A DNA stretch of 5,063 nt, from assembly GCA_945873925.1 (NCBI GenBank), contig CAMCES010000083.1:1-5063 (forward strand), written 5' to 3'. Position 1 is the first letter of the stretch. Each line of letters opens with the position of its first letter. A program made the translations under genes and the position numbers. Below the pieces are notes generated by a model. That model was given only the letters and a program-made list of their open reading frames with translations, was not told the origin of the DNA and ran no database searches. Source of the DNA: Bordetella parapertussis (GTDB lineage Bacteria > Pseudomonadota > Gammaproteobacteria > Burkholderiales > Burkholderiaceae_C). Below are positions 1-5,063 of this stretch, in pieces.

Positions 1-2
1 CT

Positions 3-869
3 GCTGACGCAGAGCGCAATTTCCGTGACATGGTGTCCCAAGGCAACAAGCTGATTTTCGGTACCACCTTTGGCTACATGGACCCGATGCTCAAAGTCGC
101 TGCTGACAGCAAGGAAGTGAAATTCGAACACGCCACCGGCTACAAACAAGCCGACAACATGCGCACCTACGACAGCCGCACCTACGAAGGCGCTTACATG
201 GCCGGTGTGATCGCAGGCAAGATGACCAAGAACAACACCCTGGGCGTGGTGGCATCGATTCCTATCCCTGAGGTGGTCCGCAACATCAACTCCTTCACCA
301 TGGGCGCCCAGTCGGTCAACCCCAAGGTGAAAACCAAAGTGGTCTGGGTCAATGAATGGTTCAACCCACCCAAAGAAACCGAAGCTGCCACCTCCCTCAT
401 CAACAGCGGTGCTGACGTGCTGTTCCAAAACACCGATTCGCCCGCCGTGCTGAAAACAGCTGAAGAAAAAGGCAAGCGCGCCTTCGGTTGGGACTCGGAC
501 ATGACCGCCTACGGCCCGAAAGCCCACTTGGGTTCGGCCATCATCAACTGGGCGCCTTACTACATCCAAACCACCCGTGAAGCCTTGGAAGGCAAATGGG
601 TTGGTGGCACTGGCGTCTGGTGGGGCGTGAAAGAAGGCGCGATCGACATCGTCTCGATTGCCGAAGACGTGCCTGCTGACACCAAAGCCAAGGTCGATGA
701 AATCAAAGCGGGTTTGAAAGACGGCAGCTTCGCGATCTGGAAAGGCCCCTTGGTCGACAACACCGGTAAAACGTTGTTGAAGAAGGACGAAGTCGCTGAC
801 GACAAATTCTTGAGTGGCGTGAACTTCTATGTCAAAGGCGTGGAAGGTAAAGTGCCCGGCAGCAAGTGA
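3..869 (+). CDS. BMP-family (PnrA/Med-like) ABC transporter substrate-binding protein, 5' partial
   Basis: The gene is open at the left edge: the frame runs from base 3, upstream of the first ATG at 30, with residues ADAERNFRD preceding it. That ATG is therefore internal. About 288 residues remain. Family members are roughly 350 residues, so the signal peptide or lipobox and the first strand are missing. Visible hallmarks include GTTFGYMDP (about 60-86), the segment YEGAYMAGVIAGKMTK (about 186-233), which is typical of BMP proteins, GVVASIPIPEVVRNINSF, and GWDSDM (486-503), the hinge-side loop that in PnrA-type proteins contributes to ligand binding. The family binds purine nucleosides (PnrA, Med) or related ligands in the periplasm and hands them to an ABC permease; those permease and ATPase genes would lie upstream, outside the window. 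The adenine/adenosine deaminase two genes downstream supports a purine ligand, by inference. The C-terminus is complete (ends GKVPGSK) and its stop overlaps the next gene. The family call is firm; the ligand is not proven. Confidence 0.93.
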   Translation, partial: ADAERNFRDMVSQGNKLIFGTTFGYMDPMLKVAADSKEVKFEHATGYKQADNMRTYDSRTYEGAYMAGVIAGKMTKNNTLGVVASIPIPEVVRNINSFTMGAQSVNPKVKTKVVWVNEWFNPPKETEAATSLINSGADVLFQNTDSPAVLKTAEEKGKRAFGWDSDMTAYGPKAHLGSAIINWAPYYIQTTREALEGKWVGGTGVWWGVKEGAIDIVSIAEDVPADTKAKVDEIKAGLKDGSFAIWKGPLVDNTGKTLLKKDEVADDKFLSGVNFYVKGVEGKVPGSK

Positions 870-1363
870 GACTGGCCGGGTTGCTGGCGAGCTTGTCTTT
901 GGCCGCCCAGGCCAATGGCTTGCCCGACCCGGCATTGACCCCCGGCGTGGTCGACCCGGCAGTGACCCAGCACAACATCCAAAACACGGTGTGTGTGCGT
1001 GGCTACACCAGCACAGTTCGTCCCGACAAACGGGTCACCAACCGTTTAAAGCGTGAGCAAATCAAGCAGTATGGCTACGCCGACCGCAATCCACAAAACT
1101 ATGAGCAGGACCATTTGATTCCGCTCAACATCGGTGGCAACCCCAGCGATCCGCGCAACATGTGGCCCCAGCCGCGCGACGCGCAATGGGGCGCTGAAGA
1201 AAAAAACGACCTTGAATTCGTGGTCTACCGCATGGTCTGTAACGGTGATATTTCTCTCGAGGCGGCGCAAGCGCGCATCGCCCGCAACTGGATCGAGGCT
1301 TACCAAGCCTGGGTGCCTTCCCACCGCCACTACCTGCCCCGAGGTCGACCTGCGCCCGAGTGA
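866..1363 (+). CDS. Small exported HNH-nuclease-like protein
   Basis: This 165-residue protein begins at a GTG that overlaps the preceding stop (GTGA). An in-frame TAA at 848 leaves no other start upstream. No good Shine-Dalgarno is visible close to the GTG, so translation is probably coupled to the BMP gene. Residues 1-16 look like a short Sec signal peptide (hydrophobic LAGLLASLSLA, then AQA before Asn17), suggesting export. The core is a ββα-metal-like HNH segment: QDHLIPLNIGG (81-91) gives Asp82 and His83 (general base), then DPRNMWPQP (95-103) gives Asn98, followed by GAEEKNDLE (109-117). The two cysteines of the mature protein (43 and 125) could form a disulfide, which fits a periplasmic or secreted location. 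Similar HNH-like proteins with DHLIPL...GG...NLWP motifs are common conserved hypotheticals in proteobacteria. No histidine occurs between 84 and 152, so the usual third HNH histidine is not evident. Nuclease activity and the link to purine scavenging are inferences from motif and context. Confidence 0.8.
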   Translation: MRLAGLLASLSLAAQANGLPDPALTPGVVDPAVTQHNIQNTVCVRGYTSTVRPDKRVTNRLKREQIKQYGYADRNPQNYEQDHLIPLNIGGNPSDPRNMWPQPRDAQWGAEEKNDLEFVVYRMVCNGDISLEAAQARIARNWIEAYQAWVPSHRHYLPRGRPAPE

Positions 1364-1384
1364 ACAATCGAATTGGTACCCGCA

Positions 1385-2425
1385 ATGAATCTCCAGGCTA
1401 TCCCAACCGGGCGTTTGCCCGACTTGCTCAAGGCCATGCCCAAGGCTGAATTGCATATACACATCGAGGGCTCGCTCGAGCCTGAGTTGATCTTTGCTTT
1501 GGCCAAGCGAAACAACCTGCGACTGAACTACCCCAGCGTGGAGGCTTTGCGCGAAGCCTATGCCTTCAGCGATTTGCAGAGTTTTTTGGATATCTACTAT
1601 GCAGGTGCCAGCGTGCTGCAACAGCCGCAAGATTTCTACGACATGGCCTGGGCGTATTTCGAGCGTGCCAAGGCGGACAACGTGGTGCATGCGGAAATAT
1701 TCTTTGACCCGCAAACCCACACCGCCCGCCAAGTGTCGATACGCACCGTGATCACCGGCTTGCACCGCGCTTGCGTGGACGCAGAAACCAAGCTGGGCAT
1801 CAGCTCGTCACTGATATTGTGTTTTCTGCGGCATTTGTCCGAGGACGAGGCTTTCGCGACCTTCGAGGAAGCGTTCCCGTTTCGGGACATGTTCATTGGC
1901 GTGGGGCTCGATTCCAGCGAGCTTGGCCACCCACCCGAAAAGTTTGAACGGGTGTTCAAGCGTGCTGCGCAACTCGGCTTCAAGTGCGTGGCCCACGCAG
2001 GCGAAGAGGGCCCGCCTGCCTATATTTGGAGCGCCTTGGATCTGCTGCACGCCCAGCGCATCGACCATGGCGTGCAAGCGAGCAAGGACGAAGCCTTGAT
2101 GGCACGCTTGGCCAAAGAGCGTGTCCCGCTCACGGTGTGCCCCTTGTCCAACCAAAAGCTGTGCGTGTTCCCTGATTTGGCGAACCACAACCTCGGGCAG
2201 ATGCTCGACCGCGGTTTGTGCGTCATGCTCAATTCAGACGACCCGGCCTACTTTGGCGGCTATCTGAACGAAAACTTCTTGCAAACCTTCGCGGCCTTGC
2301 CGCTCAACGCCACGCATGCCTACCAATTGGCCAGCAACAGCTTTGAAGCCAGCTTCGTGCCCGAGGCGCAAAAGCAGGCTTGGCAAATGCAGTTGGACGC
2401 CTGCTTCGAGCAATTTGGGGCTTGA
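1385..2425 (+). CDS. add: Adenine deaminase (Aah1-type), adenosine deaminase superfamily
   Basis: This predicted cytoplasmic zinc amidohydrolase of 346 residues would hydrolyse adenine to hypoxanthine and ammonia, or less likely adenosine to inosine. From ATG 1385 the metal-binding HIH is at His24 and His26. HAGEEGP (204-210) supplies a zinc ligand, His204, and the catalytic Glu207. RIDHG (225-229) gives His228, and NSDDPAYFGGY (283-293) gives the Asp285/Asp286 pair. The PKAELHIHIEGSLEPEL start, FFDPQTHTAR, LDSSE, LSNQKL and SDDPAYFGGY match yeast Aah1 and the bacterial adenine deaminases. They differ from E. coli Add, which has RIGHG and NTDDPG. Automated pipelines often call such proteins adenosine deaminase, hence the symbol. 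A TTG at 1373 could add four residues, but ATG 1385 is preferred because the conserved region starts just after it. Neither start has a convincing Shine-Dalgarno sequence. It lies 21 bases after the HNH-like gene, probably in the same operon, and fits a purine salvage or catabolism role next to a BMP-type binding protein. Confidence 0.95.
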   Translation: MNLQAIPTGRLPDLLKAMPKAELHIHIEGSLEPELIFALAKRNNLRLNYPSVEALREAYAFSDLQSFLDIYYAGASVLQQPQDFYDMAWAYFERAKADNVVHAEIFFDPQTHTARQVSIRTVITGLHRACVDAETKLGISSSLILCFLRHLSEDEAFATFEEAFPFRDMFIGVGLDSSELGHPPEKFERVFKRAAQLGFKCVAHAGEEGPPAYIWSALDLLHAQRIDHGVQASKDEALMARLAKERVPLTVCPLSNQKLCVFPDLANHNLGQMLDRGLCVMLNSDDPAYFGGYLNENFLQTFAALPLNATHAYQLASNSFEASFVPEAQKQAWQMQLDACFEQFGA

Positions 2426-2431
2426 CCCCAG
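2415..2431 (+). other. Small GC-rich hairpin spanning the deaminase stop codon
   Basis: TGGGG and CCCCA pair around a five-base CTTGA loop that contains the TGA stop, with one possible extra T-G pair at the base. The stem is short but strong. No run of T follows, so it does not qualify as an intrinsic terminator. It might slow decay of the upstream transcript or be chance in GC-rich DNA. Confidence 0.3.
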
Positions 2432-2454
2432 CCCTTGCCCGGGACCCGCTTTGC

Positions 2455-2460
2455 TAGCAT
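2455..2460 (+). promoter_or_regulatory. Candidate -10 box (TAGCAT) for the flavoprotein gene
   Basis: TAGCAT fits the TANNNT form of a sigma-70 -10 element and ends six bases before the ATG at 2467, so transcription would be expected to start at or within a few bases of the start codon. A -35 element is unclear: TTGCCC at 2435-2440 leaves only a 14-base spacer, and the better match TTGACC at 2422-2427 leaves 27. The case rests on position and on the lack of any Shine-Dalgarno sequence upstream of the start. Confidence 0.35.
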
Positions 2461-2466
2461 AGCTTC

Positions 2467-3660
2467 ATGGATGATCTTTTGTTGGTCGGCGGTGGCATCG
2501 GTGGGCTCGCCGCGGCGTTGGCCTTGGGTCAGCAAGGCACGGCCACTCAGCTGCTGGAGCAGTCCGAGGTATTCATGGAAGTGGGTGCGGGCATTGGCTT
2601 AGGCCCCAACGCCTTGCGTCGCTTGCACAGCTGGGGTCTTCAGGCGGCTTTGCAAAAGCGTGGTTTCATCCCCTCACAGCTGCAAGTGCGCGATGCCGCC
2701 GATGGTCGGCAGTTGGGCCAACTGGCCATGGCCGACAACTTTGAGCGCCGCTATGGCGCGCCTTACATGACCATCCACCGGGCTGATTTGCACCAGGTCT
2801 TGTTGGATGCCGTGCAGGCCCAAGGCCTGGCCCAGTTGCACCTGTCACACCAGGTGCTGCAACTACAAGACCATGCGCAAGGTGTGCAACTCATGGTGCG
2901 TCAACCCGGGCAAGCCTTGTCCTCTTGGCAAGCCGCTGCCGTGGTCGGCACCGATGGTATCGGCAGCCTGGTCAGGCAAGCGGTCTGGGGCGCACAGGGT
3001 TGCCGTGCCACGCAGCACTGGGCCTACCGCTGCCTCATTCCCAGCCACGGCATGCCTGCTGTTGGGTCAGCCGATGACATGGGTTTGTGGCTCGGCCCAG
3101 GTTTGCACGTGGTGCATTACCCGGTCCGAGGCGGTGAGTGGCTGAACCTGGTGGTGCTGCTCGAGTCCCACGACCCCGTCGAGGAGCCCGGTTGGGACCA
3201 CCACCGCAGCCCCGAGCAAACCAGCGCGGATTTGGCAAGGGCTTTGCGCGGCACCTGCAGTGGCTTGCAAGACCTGGTGGGCATGGGCACGCAATGGCGG
3301 GCTTGGGCTTTGTTGGACAGAGACCCTTTGCAAAGCCCCAACGAGATGGCGCGGGGCAGGGTGGCGCTGTTGGGGGACGCGGCGCACCCGATGCTGCCTT
3401 ACCTGGCGCAAGGGGCGGGCATGGCGATCGAAGATGCACACAGCCTGGCCGCGCATTGGCCGCAAGCGCATCGCACGCAGGCGCAGCGTTTACAGGCTTA
3501 TGCGCAAGACCGTTGGCCTCGGGTAGCGCGGGTGCAGTCGCGGGCGCGGCGAAACGCGCAACTCTTTCACGCCACTGGCGCCATGGCCTGGGCACGTGAC
3601 CTGGGGATGAAACTCGGTGGCGCCATGGTGATGGACATGCCTTGGCTTTATGGGCATTAG
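2467..3660 (+). CDS. FAD-dependent aromatic hydroxylase (salicylate / 3-hydroxybenzoate hydroxylase-like)
   Basis: This complete 397-residue class A flavoprotein monooxygenase would use NAD(P)H and O2 to hydroxylate an aromatic or heteroaromatic ring. The ADP-binding GGGIGG is at 8-13, the DG motif (GTDGIGSLVRQAVWG) begins at 161, and the flavin-binding GD motif GDAAHPMLPYLAQGAGMAIEDA is at 303-324. The middle holds RYGAPYMTIHRADLHQVLLDAV (from 95) and VVHYPVRGGEWLNLVVLLES (215-234). These and the C-terminal PWLYGH resemble 3-hydroxybenzoate 6-hydroxylases and salicylate hydroxylases, and the length agrees with them. The start is secure: an in-frame TAG at 2455 excludes extension, and any later start would cut into the Rossmann strand. 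No Shine-Dalgarno precedes it. It lies 41 bases after the deaminase gene but may have its own promoter. No ring-cleavage gene is in view, so the substrate is unknown. A role in purine oxidation like HpxO was considered, but the motifs favour the aromatic acid hydroxylases. Confidence 0.9.
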   Translation: MDDLLLVGGGIGGLAAALALGQQGTATQLLEQSEVFMEVGAGIGLGPNALRRLHSWGLQAALQKRGFIPSQLQVRDAADGRQLGQLAMADNFERRYGAPYMTIHRADLHQVLLDAVQAQGLAQLHLSHQVLQLQDHAQGVQLMVRQPGQALSSWQAAAVVGTDGIGSLVRQAVWGAQGCRATQHWAYRCLIPSHGMPAVGSADDMGLWLGPGLHVVHYPVRGGEWLNLVVLLESHDPVEEPGWDHHRSPEQTSADLARALRGTCSGLQDLVGMGTQWRAWALLDRDPLQSPNEMARGRVALLGDAAHPMLPYLAQGAGMAIEDAHSLAAHWPQAHRTQAQRLQAYAQDRWPRVARVQSRARRNAQLFHATGAMAWARDLGMKLGGAMVMDMPWLYGH

Positions 3661-3685
3661 CGCTGTCGGCCGGGCAAGCCCCTGC

Positions 3686-4627
3686 TCACAGACGACCCAG
3701 CAGCAGCAACTCCATCAGGGCTTTTTGTACATGCAAGCGGTTTTCGGCTTCATCCCAGACCACCGATTGCGGGCCATCGATCACCTCGGCCTGCACTTCT
3801 TCGCCACGGTGCGCCGGCAGACAGTGCATGAACAACGCATCGGGCTTGGCCGCGGCCATCATGCGCTCATCCACACACCAAGCGGCAAAGGCTTGGCGAC
3901 GCGCTTCGTTTTCCGCCTCGAAGCCCATGCTGGTCCAGACATCGGTGGTGACCAAATCTGCGCCCTGGCAGGCTTGTAGCGGGTCTGAAAACACTGTGTA
4001 GCTGTTCGGGTTTTTCACGCCCGCCACCGCTTGGTTGACCTCGTAGCCGCTGGGGGTGCTGACATGCACCGTGAAGCCCAGCAAATCAGCGGCTTGCAAC
4101 CAGGTGTTGGCCATGTTGTTGCCGTCGCCCACCCAGGCCACCACCTTGCCCTTCAAACACACCAAGGGTTGGTGCACATCGCCCCGGTGTTCGATGAAGG
4201 TCAACAGGTCGGCCAGGATTTGGCAAGGGTGGAATTCGTTGGTCAGGCCATTGATGACAGGCACACGTGAATGGGCTGCGAAGCGCTCGAGCTTGGTTTG
4301 CTCGTAGGTACGGATCATCACCAGGTCGACCATGCGGCTGATCACCTTGGCGCTGTCTTCGATCGGTTCGGCGCGGCCCAACTGCGTGTCACCGGTGGTC
4401 AGGTGAACCACCGCGCCACCCATTTGGTACATACCCGCTTCAAAGCTGATGCGGGTGCGGGTCGAGGCTTTTTCGAAAATCATGGCCAAGCTGCGGTCGG
4501 TCAGCGGTTGGTGTTTTTCATAGGCCTTGAATTTCGCCTTGATCAAGGCGGCCCGGCTGAACAAATAGCCGTAGTCGTCCGCCGTCAAATCTGTGAACTG
4601 CAAATAGTGTTTCAGGGGCTGGCGCAT
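3686..4627 (-). CDS. argF: Ornithine carbamoyltransferase, anabolic
   Basis: This complete 313-residue enzyme transfers the carbamoyl group from carbamoyl phosphate to ornithine, giving citrulline, in cytoplasmic arginine biosynthesis; family members form trimers. The carbamoyl-phosphate loop STRTR is at 55-59 (within FEKASTRTRISFE). The conserved HPCQ is at 133-136, the ornithine-binding DVWTSMG at 229-235, and the catalytic HCLPAHRGEEV at 269-279, where Cys and His contact the substrate. All key residues are present, and the SMG loop argues for ornithine rather than N-acetylornithine as substrate. The ATG lies one base after the argD stop and has a good ribosome binding site within argD, so the two genes are almost certainly cotranscribed and translationally coupled. 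The 3' end faces the flavoprotein gene across a 25-base gap with no clear terminator. No ARG box can be assessed because the operon promoter is outside the window. Confidence 0.98.
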   Translation of the reverse strand: MRQPLKHYLQFTDLTADDYGYLFSRAALIKAKFKAYEKHQPLTDRSLAMIFEKASTRTRISFEAGMYQMGGAVVHLTTGDTQLGRAEPIEDSAKVISRMVDLVMIRTYEQTKLERFAAHSRVPVINGLTNEFHPCQILADLLTFIEHRGDVHQPLVCLKGKVVAWVGDGNNMANTWLQAADLLGFTVHVSTPSGYEVNQAVAGVKNPNSYTVFSDPLQACQGADLVTTDVWTSMGFEAENEARRQAFAAWCVDERMMAAAKPDALFMHCLPAHRGEEVQAEVIDGPQSVVWDEAENRLHVQKALMELLLLGRL

Positions 4628-4628
4628 G

Positions 4629-5063
4629 TCAGACCTTTGGGGTGTTCAACAACTGCTTGACCAGCGGCACCAAAATGGCCACCACTTCATCGGCTTCATG
4701 CTCGGTCATGATGAGGGCGGGCAGCAAGCGGATCACGCTGTCAGCGGTCACGCTGATCAGCAAACCGGCTTCCAAGGCCTGCCCCATCAGCGGGCCGCAG
4801 GGGCGGTCGAGTTCGATGCCGATCATCAGGCCTTGGCCGCGAATCTCTTTCACACCCGCCATGCCTTTGAATTCACGCTCGAAAGCGGCTTTGAAATGCT
4901 GGCCGACGCGGTGTGCGTTTTCCAACAAACCGTCTTCTTCCATGATGCGCAGGGTTTCCACACCGGCGCGCATGGCCAAGGGGTTGCCGCCAAAGGTGGT
5001 GCCGTGGTTGCCGGGCTGGAAAATACCAGCGGCTTTCGGGCCAGCCAACACCGCACCGATCGG
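4629..5063 (-). CDS. argD: Acetylornithine aminotransferase, C-terminal part (5' partial)
   Basis: Only the last 144 residues of this class III PLP-dependent aminotransferase are present. The frame is open through the right edge, reading PIGAVLAGPKAAGIFQPGNHGTTFGGNPLA, so the GTG at 5051 is an internal Val codon, not the start. PIGA normally follows the PLP lysine segment (AKGLGGG), which places the catalytic Lys a few residues beyond the window. GNHGTTFGGNP (fragment residues 18-28) is the conserved segment whose Thr contacts the PLP phosphate of the neighbouring subunit. GQGLMIGIELD and the small C-terminal domain follow. The full-length family is about 390-400 residues. The enzyme makes N-acetylornithine from the semialdehyde and glutamate, and some members also serve as succinyldiaminopimelate aminotransferase in lysine synthesis. 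Being directly upstream of argF supports argD over other ornithine-type aminotransferases. Confidence 0.93.
   Translation of the reverse strand, partial: PIGAVLAGPKAAGIFQPGNHGTTFGGNPLAMRAGVETLRIMEEDGLLENAHRVGQHFKAAFEREFKGMAGVKEIRGQGLMIGIELDRPCGPLMGQALEAGLLISVTADSVIRLLPALIMTEHEADEVVAILVPLVKQLLNTPKV
4634..4638 (-). promoter_or_regulatory. Ribosome binding site of argF inside the end of argD
   Basis: On the minus strand AAAGG precedes the argF ATG by six bases and overlaps the last argD codons. With the arrangement TGA-C-ATG, ribosomes finishing argD stop within the initiation region of argF. This supports the chosen argF start and suggests coupled, balanced production of the two enzymes. Confidence 0.7.

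Noticed and set aside
1342..1351. AGGTCGACCT perfect palindrome near the end of the HNH-like gene, close to GGTACC at 1375-1380
   Set aside because: It falls in coding sequence, stands alone without a repeat partner, and is explained by chance; I see no sign of vector or cloning-site sequence around it.
1373..1384. TTG start at 1373 for the deaminase
   Set aside because: It adds only four unconserved residues and has no Shine-Dalgarno sequence; ATG at 1385 is the simpler choice, although not proven.
1046..1765. 239-codon open frame on the minus strand across the HNH-like and deaminase genes
   Set aside because: It lies antisense to two genes with clear conserved motifs, its translation shows no recognisable domain, and long antisense frames are expected in GC-rich coding DNA.
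3035..3595. 186-codon open frame on the minus strand inside the flavoprotein gene
   Set aside because: The translation is rich in Pro, Ala and Arg with low-complexity runs, typical of a shadow frame opposite a GC-rich gene.
3672..3681. GGGCAAGCCC inverted repeat in the convergent gap
   Set aside because: At most three usable base pairs with a four-base loop and no T-run; too small to act as a terminator.
3678..3726. Possible terminator: CCCTG at 3680-3684 pairing with CAGGG at 3716-3720, followed by CTTTTT
   Set aside because: The stem is only about five base pairs with a loop above 30 bases, and the distal half lies within argF. The T-run alone does not make a convincing terminator.
4271..4660. 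129-codon plus-strand frame opposite argF
   Set aside because: argF is unambiguous with all catalytic motifs; the opposing frame has no recognisable domain and no ribosome binding site.

Overview
The window looks like chromosomal DNA of a betaproteobacterium, most likely order Burkholderiales and family Comamonadaceae or a close relative. This rests on the moderately high G+C content, the style of the protein sequences and the pairing of argD with argF. It is an inference from reading the sequence, not from a database search. Coding density is very high. The longest stretch without a gene is about 41 bases, and I see no tRNA, rRNA, CRISPR array, insertion sequence or phage gene.

Left half, plus strand (about 1-2425): three closely packed genes that read as one transcription unit. 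The first is the 3' part of a BMP-family (PnrA/Med-like) ABC-transporter substrate-binding protein. Its stop overlaps the GTG start of a small, apparently exported HNH-nuclease-like protein by four bases. About 20 bases later comes an adenine/adenosine deaminase whose motifs match the Aah1-type adenine deaminases. Together they suggest purine acquisition: the BMP protein would capture a nucleoside or base for import and the deaminase would process it in the cytoplasm. The exported HNH-like protein could release nucleotides from extracytoplasmic DNA, but that is a hypothesis.

Middle, plus strand (2467-3660): a class A FAD-dependent aromatic hydroxylase of the salicylate hydroxylase / 3-hydroxybenzoate 6-hydroxylase type. 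It has its own short upstream gap. A TANNNT-type -10 box lies where transcription would begin at or very near the ATG, and there is no Shine-Dalgarno sequence, so it may be leaderless and transcribed separately from the purine genes.

Right part, minus strand (3686-5063): two arginine biosynthesis genes. argD (acetylornithine aminotransferase) runs in from beyond the right edge with only its C-terminal part present. argF (anabolic ornithine carbamoyltransferase) is complete, begins one base after the argD stop, and has its ribosome binding site inside the end of argD. argF and the flavoprotein gene converge with only 25 bases between them and no clear intrinsic terminator.

Most of the window is ordinary metabolism. 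The points most worth a second look are the exported HNH-like protein embedded in a purine uptake operon, its missing canonical third histidine, and the possibly leaderless flavoprotein gene. I found no convincing evidence of a wholly new system.
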